From Larix sibirica (Eukaryota > Streptophyta > Pinopsida > Pinales > Pinaceae), in contig NWUY0300015260.1 of assembly GCA_004151065.3 (NCBI GenBank), positions 24,004 to 44,044 of the forward strand: 20,041 nt of DNA. Reading direction: 5' to 3'. The notes under the pieces were generated by a model. It was not told where the DNA came from. It ran no database searches and worked only from the letters and a program-made list of their open reading frames with translations. Below are positions 7,830 to 17,361 of this stretch, piece by piece. Numbering within the stretch: position 1 is the first letter of the stretch; the number at the start of each line of letters is the position of its first letter. Made by a program: the position numbers and the translations under genes.

Positions 7830-8789
7830 ATATCCATATGATTGGGAATTGTTACACTTATGTCTTGGTGACTAATTGTCTCTACAATATCTACAATGTG
7901 TCTCTTTTTGTTGTAAATAACCCTTGTCAAATTTTGATTTGGATGTCCCTTTTAATTTGTCTTCTGTCGCTTTTGCCTTACACCTTGCTACTTCCACAAT
8001 CGGTACATCATGCATTTTTAATTCATTTTGGATATACAGTTTAAGGCCCCCCAATAAGTTTTGAGAAATTGCTTGATACATAATCCAAATAGTCGTGTGG
8101 CGAGAGCTTCCCATTGATGCCTAAATCCCTTGATACTTCCCTTTTGTTGTAGCCAGGTTAGTTTCAAAAATAATTTGTTTAGTAATTCCCTAAAATATTT
8201 TGAAAAAATCATTTTTAAACAAGTGCCAAGTGTATGAGTAATTTGATCCTTTCCACCACATATACCAATTGTATGTGGTACCTTCTAGATGCTTATTGGA
8301 GACATATTTTACTTTCTCTTCATTTGTCGTAATGTTATATATAGTGAAATATTCTTCGGCCTTATTAAACCATGCCACACATAGATCTTCACTCCCGTTG
8401 TATTTTGATAGTTCTATTTTGGCTATGGGTGGGCATATCATAAGGGGATGATATTGGGTGCCTCCTAATGAATTATAAGGAGGTGGAGGTGGTGGTGATG
8501 CAGAGGCACAAGATGAGGAGATAGACATGCTTGAACTATTTTGTAGTTTGTTACGATGTCTAGAACCTTGGTTTTGTAACATGTTCATGATCTTGCCATG
8601 TTTTTTATTCCGACCCTCATGGCATTCAACTTGTTCTCCATTATTGTGATGATTTCATCTTTGATCTCTTTTTTGAGTGTTGCATTGTTATTCTTCATTT
8701 ATTCTCTTAAGTCTGTTGGTTTTTGGTGATGTCTTAAGGGTGATGACTTCCTTTTCGAACTGTTCAAGCTAGTTCTTCGGGTCCGTCAT
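7830..8789 (-). pseudogene. gag: Ty3/gypsy gag pseudogene
   Basis: The probable start is ATG at 8789 (MTDPKN, then a stop, then LEQFEKEV). The best-preserved part is 8190-8588. There a Pro/Ser-rich stretch leads into PPIAKIELSKYNGSEDLCVA, WFNKAEEYF and GTTYNWYMWWKG, the typical plant Ty3 gag capsid region. After a frame change the region continues with RHQWEALATRLFG (about 8070-8130) and with LGGLKLYIQNELKM. A zinc knuckle follows with CRYC and a later HKC (about 7840-7885), whose middle carries an in-frame stop. At least two frameshifts and several stops are present. Gag would form the virus-like particle and bind element RNA; this copy cannot. Confidence 0.85.
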
Positions 8790-8879
8790 GCTTCTGGTGA
8801 TTGGGGGCATATACTTAAATGCAATTTTCGCCTATAACTGGGGTGAACGACACTTGATGTCTTTTTGGGGGTGATGAGG

Positions 8880-9099
8880 TTGAGACTTAATTAATTAATA
8901 ATAATTATTATAATAATAATAATAATTAAAATTATTAGGTAGTAATGGAATTAAATAAAAATTATTAAAAATAATAATATTTTTATATTTAAATACTTTT
9001 ATTTATATTATAAAGTGAATAATAAAATTTCAATAAAAACAATATTATATATTAATATCAATAATGTTATAATAATAGCTTTTTTATTAAAATTTTGTT
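8880..9099. repeat. AT-rich, (AAT)n-like tract in the Ty3 leader
   Basis: A run of degenerate aat/taa trinucleotides occupies about 8888-8935 and is followed by nearly pure A/T to about 9090. It abuts the purine-rich tract at about 9100, giving an abrupt composition change. No coding content is visible. Confidence 0.7.
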
Positions 9100-9752
9100 G
9101 GTGGTTGTGTAGGGATGACGTGGAGTTGTGGTGGTGGTGGAGTAGCCATGGGATGGATATGGAGGAGGCAAGGTGGATGGGCGAGAATATAGGGATGGAG
9201 ATTGGGTTAAGGCGAGGTGCAACAAGGTATTAGGGGGAAGGAGTAGTGGATAGCGGAGCGATGGGGGAAGTGGAACGAAGCAATGGAAGTGGAGTTGATT
9301 GACGAAGGAAGTGGGCGTAGGGGTAGAGGGGTGTGTAGGAAGCGAAAAAGGAGGAGGGTATAGAATGTGTAGGAAGTGGCAAATGGGAGGGAGGATGGAG
9401 TATAGGGGTGCAGAGGGCGTGAGTGTGAGGGTGTGCGCGTGAAAGTGAGGGTATAGGAATGTGAGAAGGGGTGTGCAGTACATGAGGGTGTGAGCGTAGG
9501 GGAGGAGTTCCGAGTGGAGTTGTAGGATATGGAGGGTGCAACGTAGTGTTGAGAAGGGAGGTGAAGGTGGTGGGAGCGTTACGATGTGGGGAATGAAGAT
9601 ATATGGGGATGAAGTGGAGTGCGTGGGACAGGGGAGAAGCAAGGGTTGGCATGGAAATATGGCGTAAATGTAGTTGTTGAGAGGACCGACGTGTGGTGGA
9701 GATGGATCACGTTGAAGGTAGGATGGACCAGTAGACCCAGATGAGTGAGCTC
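9100..9752 (-). other. Pyrimidine-rich (minus strand) leader of the Ty3 element
   Basis: Between the primer binding site and gag the plus strand is strongly purine-rich, so the element sense strand is rich in C and T. The bias removes stop codons and creates two overlapping long open frames (9067-9642 and 9230-9652) made of Pro, Ser, Thr, His and Leu. These translations are low-complexity and show no domain. I treat them as a compositional by-product of an untranslated leader, not genes. Confidence 0.6.
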
Positions 9753-9764
9753 GCTCTCATACCA
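9753..9764 (-). other. Primer binding site, tRNA-iMet type
   Basis: On the minus strand this reads TGGTATGAGAGC. The standard plant initiator-tRNA-Met site is TGGTATCAGAGC, so 11 of 12 bases match. It lies one base inside the CA end of the 5' LTR, as expected for priming minus-strand DNA synthesis in LTR retrotransposons. Confidence 0.8.
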
Positions 9765-9765
9765 A

Positions 9766-9939
9766 TGATATGACAATAGATAAGCTATATATAAAATAAA
9801 TTGTTGAATATATGATTATATTTGGAGTACATAATGGGACTTTAAATAGTCCACCTCGTGACTAACTAGAAGGGATGAAACTCTTGAATATTACAATTTA
9901 TTAATATTGACATAATATTACTTATATATTTACATAACA
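9766..9939 (-). repeat. 5' LTR of the Ty3/gypsy element
   Basis: In minus sense it starts TGTTATG (at 9939) and ends with CA (9767-9766), one base before the primer binding site. Its first 27 bases match the 3' LTR at 24 positions. Further in, blocks such as the gttgaatatatgat region and the tgggac..aaata region align with the partner LTR. The length of 174 bp is short for this class. Confidence 0.7.
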
Positions 9940-11160
9940 TCTTATATAGGTAACAAACTCATTTTATTTAGACAATAGAATAATTGTGTTCCTTTTGCAA
10001 CAGGTTCAATTCATAGAGTTTCCCTTTTCTTTCTGGTTAGTTAGTTTTTAAAGGAGATTGTTTCCTTTCTAGTCAGATTAAGTTGTTTTCTAGTTAAGTG
10101 CTTTTTTTTACTTTTTTAATTTCAGTACTTAGTTTTGGTGATCTTGTTAATGAGTATTTTAAGACCCTCCCTTGTAATCATCATTCTCGTTCTTACAAAT
10201 ATGACATAAACTCAAGTCATATCATTGGAACACATTGCTCTGGTATATACATTACATTACACTTCAGAAGTATGATACAAGCATAGCTTGATAATTAATC
10301 AACCGTCTTTCTAGTTATCTTGCTGAGAAATTAGAAAGGTAATTAAAAAGTCTATTAAGACTCTAGACTCGTTTCTAGTCCACATCCTTGTTACCCCCTT
10401 GACTATGTTTAGTATCAAAGCCCTTGTTTATCCCCTTGACCATGTTTAGGATTGATATGGAACTCTCCCTATTGGCACCCGTACCTAAAAAATGTTGCAA
10501 TGGTCAATTTTTGACTAGGTGTAGTAGGAATGTATGCACATTATTAACATGTGTGCACTAATAGTACATGTACATTCCTTATTTTGTAAGACAAAAAACC
10601 ACAAGGCTCAAACTTATTTTCTCCAAAAAGCGAGGCTTGTCTACAAGAGCACATGCATTTCCCAATAAATACTACTTCTTTAGTGTTTTACATGATTGGA
10701 AAGATAGATTTTGTCAATTTATTTTTGCATTCTATCCTTTTGAAGATGGGAATAGACACAATCAGGAAAAAATATTCTAATAGGAAGTAGAAAATACCTA
10801 AAAAATGTAGTGAACTAAGAGAAAAGGAAAAGCTCTAATGGTAAAACATAGGCATCCATTAGCGATAAAGTTAATTCCTTGCACAATGAATGCTAAAGTG
10901 ATGTCTACATCGTAACCACAAGTTAAAGCTATGTTTCCAATGGAGGGAATTCTAAGTCCAAAATCAAGTCAACCTCCAACCTATGTTACATCAACAAATG
11001 ATGTTTTAGTTCAAGAAGACATGAAAAACTTGCAATATGCTAAGTATACAAAGGGGAAAATTAGATAGTTGAATTTTTCTCAACCTTTTGGTTAAGAGGA
11101 GCTTGTGGTGCAACCTCATGATGAACAATTAGATGTTCATCATATTGACCACTAACATGC
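9940..11160. other. Unassigned AT-rich stretch
   Basis: No gene is supported. Visible details are a roughly 30 bp imperfect direct repeat (10386-10415 and 10422-10452, both containing ccccttga.catgttta). There is also an open-ish plus-strand patch from about 10835 to 11065 with a single stop, encoding PTYVTSTNDVLVQEDMKNLQ and similar. That patch could be a fragment of a retroelement gag, but I cannot place it. Confidence 0.5.
10386..10452 (+). repeat. Imperfect tandem duplication, about 30 bp x 2
   Basis: Two adjacent copies share ccttgtt, then a C-rich run, then cccttga, then atgttta and a final gtat/ggat. They differ at a few positions and by one base in length. No function is suggested. 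Confidence 0.7.
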
Positions 11161-11319
11161 CACTATTTTTTATCAATTAATCACTTGATAGGTAGGTGTT
11201 ATAATGATATTTAACACCTCTATGATGAAGACTAGAAGGGGACAATGAGACCTTTTAATACACAATTCATTAAATTTGGACTTATTCGAGTCCAAGCCCT
11301 TTGGAAACAGGTCAAAAAA

Positions 11320-11512
11320 ACCCTTTCTAAAGTCCATAAACACCCTTTCTAAAATGCAAAATGGGGTTCCAATAGTGCCAATATTGAGTTTTAAAACTGC
11401 ACTTTTGGGTTTGAAATTGGCACTTTTGGAACTGGTTTTTGCACTTTTTGAACTCAATATTTACACTTTTGGAACCGATTTTCATTCTTTTGGAAGTCGA
11501 TATTGGTTCTTT
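11320..11512 (+). repeat. Degenerate 22-24 bp tandem repeat (cacttttggaac type)
   Basis: From about 11399 the sequence repeats a unit resembling gcacttttggaactggtttt at 11399, 11420, 11441, 11464 and, more weakly, 11486. Spacing is 21-23 bp and divergence is moderate. Just upstream, ccctttctaa occurs twice (11321-11330 and 11343-11352), also 22 bp apart, so the same period may extend further left. Translations in several frames are repetitive, but there is no sign of selection for protein. Confidence 0.65.
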
Positions 11513-11794
11513 CACAATCGTGTTTTTCAATTTCAAAAAACAAGATTGGCATTTTCATAATCTGATTTTTCACGTTTTAATTCTGATAATAACGATTTAG
11601 AAAATGATTTTCTCTTTAGAAACCTTGATCTTGGAATTTGTAAATTTTCAATCCCATTTAGAAAAATACTAGTCACAACTTTTAAAGTTGGAAATTGATC
11701 AGTAAAAAGACCCTTCAAAAAATCAAACATGGCTAGATAACAATGCCACATATAGAGAATACTATCAAGATAAAAAATCGCAATACATTATTCA

Positions 11795-12401
11795 TCAAAC
11801 TAATTCCATGTTTTTTACATTAGATCCCACATTGTTAACATCATTTAGGTGTAGCAAAAAATGCCACAAATGATCTAACAAGTATGTGTCATTCTCATCA
11901 TCACAAGTATAGCTTTTTGTAATTACATAGTTTCCTTCATCATTGCAAACATGTTTTTCTTCCGAATTTCCTATAATCATTGTGTTACTTGCATCATAAG
12001 CATCATTTAAGGTCTTCCAAACATTATTTAAAGGTTTGAGGTATACATTTGGATTCCCAACTCCAACATGCCCCTTTTGTGATTTGGCATCATAGTAATC
12101 TTGTGTTAGTATGACTTTAAATCGCTCTTTTTTCAATTTAGTTTTGTCTAAATTTTGGCAAAAACTCATTTACATTTCTGGCTTCCATTGTCCATAAAAC
12201 AACCTCAAAAATACCAGGGCATTGTTTAAGAAAATATTTTATCTCTCGATGAATAAAATAAACCTTTGTTCTTGTAATGATATTTTGATTTCTTTGGAAT
12301 AACTTATTTTGAAATGAACTCTTATGAATAGCATGTAACAATACTCCATTTATATTGAATATAATCAATTGTTTATCTAATAATCTTGTATTTGCACACA
12401 A
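11795..12401 (-). pseudogene. FCP1/NLI-type HAD phosphatase fragment, frameshifted
   Basis: Two overlapping frames join at about 12138-12169. The upstream one (12401 to about 12160) carries KQLIIFNINGVLLH, which aligns with HAD motif I of plant FCP1/NLI-interacting-factor phosphatases. It continues with a long spacer to FEVVLWTMEARNVNEFL, matching the motif around the second HAD signature. The downstream one (to 11795) has SQKGHVGVGNPNVYLKPLNN and NTMIIGNSEEKHVCN, similar to motif III, then DDENDTYLLDHLWHFLLHL, a typical family end. The nucleophilic Asp of motif I reads Asn, and motif III also lacks its acidic pair. There is no in-frame ATG at the 5' end: 12401 is TTG and a stop lies about 27 bases further upstream. 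It is either a decayed exon or a captured gene fragment. Active members remove phosphate from proteins such as the RNA polymerase II tail. Confidence 0.6.
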
Positions 12402-12414
12402 AAACCATACAACA

Positions 12415-12446
12415 CAATCTAATTAATATACAATCTAATTAATATA
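12415..12446 (+). repeat. Perfect 16 bp tandem duplication
   Basis: The unit caatctaattaatata occurs twice head to tail at 12415-12430 and 12431-12446. It lies immediately upstream (minus sense) of the phosphatase-like fragment, where an intron or junction would be expected. It is probably a replication slip. Confidence 0.85.
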
Positions 12447-12788
12447 CACATCTTTAAATTGAAAAATAATGTATATCTACTACCATTATCACATGGATTT
12501 TCTAAATATGTCAACACGTAAATAGTTTCATTCATATTTTTATCCAAAAACCAATTTTAATCAAACATATACAAATTTCACATAAATACACAAAATTTAA
12601 AATCCATCGAATGTGGTATATCGTGAATATGTTGTATGACCATTCTATGATAACTTTATGATGAAGGAAGGATTGGAGGACACTTTGAAAACATATCACA
12701 TTTTCAGGATAACATAAGATTGAAGGAGGATGTTTAGGTGTGTGCAATATATCTATACACGGAAATTCCATATACATAATAACAAAAG

Positions 12789-12806
12789 AAGGATCAGTCG
12801 ATCCTT
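12789..12806. repeat. Near-palindrome copy A (AAGGATC..GATCCTT)
   Basis: AAGGATC (12789-12795) and GATCCTT (12800-12806) form a 7 bp inverted repeat with a 4-base centre. It is preceded by aaaag and followed within about 30 bases by tttggtggat. This flanking context is shared with copy C. Confidence 0.7.
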
Positions 12807-12994
12807 TCCTGGGATCGATCTCTTTGGTGGATCCATCATCTTAGAAAATCTACAAAATATCCAAAAGTATAAAAATTTTCATCCACACCACCAAGATAGA
12901 TGTGTTGTCGAACCCATGTCATTGAATTTCCCTATGAGAACATTATGAAAGGGAAGTGTTGTTTGACACTGCTACATTAAATCTATGGTGAAAG

Positions 12995-13012
12995 AAGGAT
13001 TGATCGACCCTT
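12995..13012. repeat. Near-palindrome copy B (imperfect)
   Basis: AAGGATTGATCGACCCTT is an imperfect palindrome with outer bases AAGG..CCTT and centre GATC. It is preceded by gaaag as in the other copies. The flank downstream differs from copies A and C. Confidence 0.55.
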
Positions 13013-13116
13013 CTAAAAAATGTCTTGTTTCTAGGATGATACAATATTGGAGGAAGATGGTTCGATTTATACACCATAAGAAGGGTTGGGGACACCATAC
13101 ACTTAATAAAAGAAGG

Positions 13117-13134
13117 AAGGATTGGCCAATCCTT
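13117..13134. repeat. Perfect 18 bp palindrome, copy C
   Basis: AAGGATTGGCCAATCCTT is a perfect 18 bp palindrome. It is preceded by aaaagaagg and followed within about 25 bases by tttggtggat, the same context as copy A. The distances A-B (206) and B-C (122) are unequal, so this is a dispersed or rearranged repeat rather than a regular tandem array. Confidence 0.75.
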
Positions 13135-14260
13135 TCACTGGATACACCAATTTGGTGGATGCAACATTTTCGTATAGATTATGTACATCAATATGATGTG
13201 GATTTTTTAAACATGTAATCACTTAAATAGTTAAGTTAATACTTTTTTCAAAAACAATTTTTAATAAAATAAAGGAAAGTCTAATGTAAATACACCCCAA
13301 AAAATTGTCTATAAATTTCCTATCAACAGTTAAATGGGATACTAGCTCAAAATATATTGCAATCCTCCTCACTATTGTCATCCAAATATGAATGATCTTA
13401 ACCAACGAGTCATGTTTCGACAAGGCTCAATGAGATTCAAAAGTGAACATAAAATTCTTTTTACATTTCTATCTCTTTCATCCGAACCATCAAATCTCCA
13501 ACTTGATGGAACTTTTAAATAGTTCTCATCACTATTTTATTCCAAATGGAATTGAACTTCATCTATCAAAAAGATGTTTGAATTTTTATATATGTTTCAA
13601 TATAAGTACATCTTTAAACATTTTCTTGTAAATATGATGTACTCCACCAATATAATCATACATATGTGACAAGTACTTAGTATGTATACATTGATGGCAT
13701 CCCTAAATAAATATGAAATTTTCATCTTTGAACCATTCAAATTCATTCTTAAACTTCCTTATTTCCATGAAATAAAAAAAGTAAACCATAGAGCAATGTC
13801 AAGATGCTCTTGTGCAATATTGACGATATCATAAGTAAACTTTCTTGCATAATAATACTATTACTTGTTAACAATCAAATTAACACCCTTAACAATCACT
13901 TCACTTAAATAGTGAATGTCATGTCCCAAATTTTGCATTGGGTCACAATGGCCTAAGCCCATTGGCCATATTCATGAGAGTTTATCAAATTGATGCTAAA
14001 GGTCAAATAATTGCCAAGGANTAGTTGTGGACATGTTTTGATGATAGAAACATCTCTTACATGAATTTTCTCATGAATGCATGGATAATTGCGATAAGCA
14101 ATTGTATATGCATTGTTAAAAGTTTTGATAGGATTTGGATATGACTCCTCTAACTTCATATCGATATGTAAATCCCATATGGACTACCTTTTTGTGATTA
14201 CGCTCTCATGGGTATAAAAACAATATGGTTTATCTATACATCCAATCTAATCAACATATA

Positions 14261-14274
14261 ATCAACATCCCCCC
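14261..14274 (-). other. Candidate polypurine tract and LTR start
   Basis: On the minus strand AGGGGGGA is followed directly by TGTTGATTATATGTTGATTA. A purine run followed by TG is the arrangement at the start of a 3' LTR, and TGTTGA starts are common in plant Copia LTRs. The other LTR and flanking pol sequence were not found, so this is only a candidate. Confidence 0.25.
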
Positions 14275-14364
14275 TGATACTCACCAGATGCTCATCACTT
14301 ATAGATATAAAGAAAGCATCGTTGAAAGAATGAAAATCAGATTTTTTATTTTTTGGTGGTAGCA

Positions 14365-14849
14365 AGAAGAAACATGTCACTTAAGCTAATAACATACACA
14401 TAGGGAAGTATGAATGGTCAATAAGGGAAGAAATAGTTCCAATTCAAGCATCCCTAAAATCATAGTTTCTCATAGAAATTGCTTAAGAGTGTACATTGAT
14501 TCATCGCAAAAATCATTAGGTAGTTTCTCTATAAATTGATTAAGAGTGTACATTGATTCATTACAAAAATAATTAAATAGTTTCTCTAGAAATTGCTTAA
14601 CAATGTACATAGATTCCCTGAGATTATTATAATTATCCATAGCACAATCACATGGATAGATGAAACCACTAAAGTTCTGAACTCTAATTGATTAATCCAT
14701 CTTGGGAAGAAACATGTGACACAAAACCCTAATGTACACATGAAAGTATGACTAGTCAATAAAGGAAAAATAGTTCCAGAACAAGCATCTGAAAAATAAT
14801 TAAATGGTTTCTCATAGAAATTGCTTAACGATATACAATGATTCCCTTA
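14365..14849 (+). repeat. Duplicated block, about 135-145 bp, offset about 340 bp
   Basis: Copy 1 (14365-14499) and copy 2 (14705-14849) share gaagaaacatgt, gaaagtatga-like, gtcaataa, atagttcca, caagcatc and tttctcatagaaattgctta in the same order and at similar spacing. The divergence is substantial, so the duplication is old. Neither copy is coding. Confidence 0.7.
14463..14627 (+). repeat. 57-58 bp tandem repeat, about 2.8 units
   Basis: Units begin tagtttctc at 14463, 14521 and 14578. Each continues as (c)atagaaattg, ttaagagtgtacattgattca and caaaaat.attaa with few changes. A fourth unit start (tggtttctcatagaaattg) occurs at 14805 inside the second copy of the larger duplication. The expansion therefore probably occurred in copy 1 after or around the duplication. 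Confidence 0.8.
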
Positions 14850-17150
14850 AATGATTTGGTGTATTCAACACAAAAATTACCTATAATGATTACCCAAAAT
14901 TCACAATGAATCAAATTCCTAACTGCGTTATACCTACGTATATGTATCCAACAACTAAATTTAGCTTCTAAAATGCCATAATACACTCTAGAAGATAAAA
15001 TACTTGGAAACTGTTGAGAAATGTAAGAATTTAAATCTCACCTTATAATTCATAAAAGATCAAAACTTGGAACATGATTCAGATATTGATACTCCATCAC
15101 TGCTTAAACCCTGCAATGAAATATGAAAACAAATTATGACCTTATTTTCTCAAAGGAAATAAACATAAAAAAAATCTGTCCTTGAAGTTTTGGCCTTCAA
15201 ATGCAAGAATTCTAAAAGATAACACTAATGGAGAATGTAATACGAGTCATGGAAATTCACTACAATTTTTTACTATCCTCTATTCATAGCCAATAATGAT
15301 CACCACTAACAAGGTGCAATACATCTAATTCATTATTAAGCATATTGAGACTGGTCACCAAAATTTGAGTCACATATCTTTTACCTCTTTTGTTATTGAT
15401 TTTTCTGTTCTTTTAGCATTTTAGATTCCAAAGTCATTTATGGCATACTTTTTCTGGAAATGAACCAAAGGTTGGTTTCTATACAACATCATTCTTGTAG
15501 AATAGTTGTTGAGATATTTAGTTATACAACTAATGGCAAGATACTCTCATCCCTAGACAAAAAGGATTAAGCCAACAATGAGTATGGTTGAGAGTATTAC
15601 TTGAAATTAATAGGATTTGGGAGTAGTTTATATTAGTGATTAGATATTGTCTATTACTAAAATTTAGATGAGATACATTCTTTCATCCTGAACAAATTTT
15701 TATAGCCTTTTTCACGAGATGTGAACTGAACTCCATTGATTGTAATTCACATGTATATATCCATTGATAGTCTCATTGAATTCCTTTGATCATTTGTAGG
15801 AATTAAGAGGATGTCTTATTTATTTCTTGTAATGTGTCACATTCTATCATATTATCAAATCATTGTATTGTAAATAATACATACAAAGGACATGAAAATC
15901 AAATATGTAAGGGTTTCCTTTCATGAAACTAATGATCAAAAGCACTAAAACCTACCCTAAACCCAAGTTGAATCCCACTAGGTGATGCATAGTAATCACT
16001 AATGGATTCACTAGGCATGCCATCCATGAATGTTTCTAGGTAGTTATTGACCTCCAAACAACCTTAAGAAGCTATGAACAGTAGTTATGGGAAAGTATTG
16101 TAGCAACAAGTCTTATGTTATGAGGTAGATATTAATTTTGGGTCTAATTCCCACATAAACAATCATCAATAATATATTCAAAATATTCTTAACATCATAA
16201 AGAATAATACAAGTAGTTTTTCCTTGTTTTGAAGATCACAAAAATATCCTATAGAAGCTTAAAATCTCAATCATCAACAACCATGAGGAAGCATTAAGAA
16301 GGATCAAGGGTCTAATCTGGGTGTATTAAAGGAATAATCTGAGTATCCAGTAGTCAACGAACAATAGGGTGATAAAACAATAGTGAAAGAATGCAGATCC
16401 TATTTTGAGGTTAATTAGGGGCGGTCTTGGAAGCCCGTAGGCATATTTTCTTCCATCAAATGAGGGATTTGTTTAAGCTTCAGGGATTATATCCTCAGTA
16501 GTAAAATATGAGCATAGATTGGAGTGAAGAGGGAAGGTTTGATATCTTTAATGCCCTAGAAGAATACAACCCTTAAAAATATTAAGTCTGGGAAATTATA
16601 ACAACAATAAATGACTAATATAGGCATTCATGCCTTCTTTGGGGTGTAGATTAGTGGTAAAAGAGGTATTGAAATTAAGTACTAAGCATAAACAATCATA
16701 AAACACCAAACATGGGTTATTTTCAGATAATATAAGCTATCAAGCAACAACCTTATCAATGATGAGTGCAAAAAAAACAATTCTAGGTAAATTGAATAGT
16801 GTTATAGCCATCCAATAGCAACCATTCTCAAACATGAATAGTTCTGTGTGAATTTTGAAGCACAAGCAGTAGTAAAGAGTTTCTTAAAAACCCTAAAACA
16901 TATTATAGTTATCAGTCATGGTAGTTTCCTATGGAGGCCTTCCATAGACAGCAACAACACATTTCATCCTCACAAATGGCCAGAAAATTCGTGAACTCCA
17001 AATCTTGGCTAACACTTGAGCAATATAGGGCATATTTCATACCGTTTAAAGGAAGTTTTGAGGATGTATGAGGGTTCAAACTTCCTCAAATATTCATTTT
17101 TAGGAACATGTACATTAAATCAATAGTTAAACTCAACCCTATTATCTTAT
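14850..17150. other. Unassigned AT-rich stretch
   Basis: More than 2 kb without a credible open frame, RNA gene or clear repeat that I can recognise. Stops are frequent in all frames and composition is uniform. It may be old, fully decayed transposon or plain intergenic DNA. Confidence 0.6.
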
Positions 17151-17262
17151 GTCACAAGGTTTAGGTTTGAGTTTGGGTTCGACGACTTTCAAATTTGATT
17201 TGGGTTTGAATTTTCTGATGAAGTTTGGATGGGGTTCAATATTATGTTCTCCTATATATATT
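17151..17262. other. Short stretch beyond the Ty3 pol stop
   Basis: A G/T-rich run (ggtttaggtttgagtttggg and ggtttgaatttt) lies at about 17158-17215. It has a superficial likeness to plant telomere heptamers but no regular TTTAGGG array. It may be the start of the 3' LTR of the Tat-like element, but I see no second copy in the window. Confidence 0.3.
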
Positions 17263-17266
17263 TGTG

Positions 17267-17298
<32 letters not shown>

Positions 17299-17324
17299 CG
17301 TGCGTGTGTGTGTGTGTGTGTATG
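17263..17324 (+). repeat. (TG)n microsatellite
   Basis: About 60 bp of nearly pure TG dinucleotides, interrupted once by ttt at 17281-17283 and by gcgtgcg near 17299-17304. It lies less than 40 bp from the stop codon of the neighbouring Ty3 pol remnant. Long overlapping Cys/Val and His/Thr open frames across it are artefacts of the repeat. Confidence 0.97.
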
Positions 17325-17361
17325 TATTACAACATACAGAAGTGTATCATGAATATTTCTA

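Larger units (their letters stand above)
6641..9939 (-). mobile_element. Internally deleted Ty3/gypsy LTR retrotransposon
   Basis: Two short related LTRs (6641-6847 and 9766-9939) flank an interior with a primer binding site, a pyrimidine-rich leader, a gag pseudogene, a protease pseudogene and a short pol tail. The order in minus sense is correct for a Ty3/gypsy element. The gag zinc-knuckle style and the protease style fit plant chromovirus-like elements. Total length is only about 3.3 kb because nearly all of RT, RNase H and integrase is missing. Many stops and frameshifts and the diverged LTRs show that it is old. I see no convincing target-site duplication (plus-strand flanks ataga and tctta). 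Confidence 0.75.
12447..14260. other. Unassigned AT-rich stretch with dispersed near-palindromes
   Basis: No gene is supported. The only structure I see is the set of near-palindromic 18-mers at 12789, 12995 and 13117, described separately, and a CAATGGCC..GCCCATTGGCC inverted motif near 13947-13968. The small open frames here show no recognisable domain. The single N at 14021 lies in this stretch. Confidence 0.5.

Noticed and set aside
9067-9652. Two overlapping minus-strand open frames of 191 and 140 codons
   Set aside because: Both are low-complexity products of the pyrimidine-rich strand, with no domain, and lie in the leader of a decayed retrotransposon.
10835-11065. Plus-strand open-ish patch with one stop, possibly a gag fragment
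   Set aside because: No motif is strong enough to assign it; composition alone could produce it.
13953-14159. Minus-strand 68-codon open frame containing the unresolved base
   Set aside because: No recognisable domain, and its length is within chance expectation for this DNA.
17158-17215. Telomere-like G/T-rich motif (ggtttaggtttgagtttggg)
   Set aside because: There is no regular TTTAGGG array; the likeness is limited to a few heptamer-sized words.
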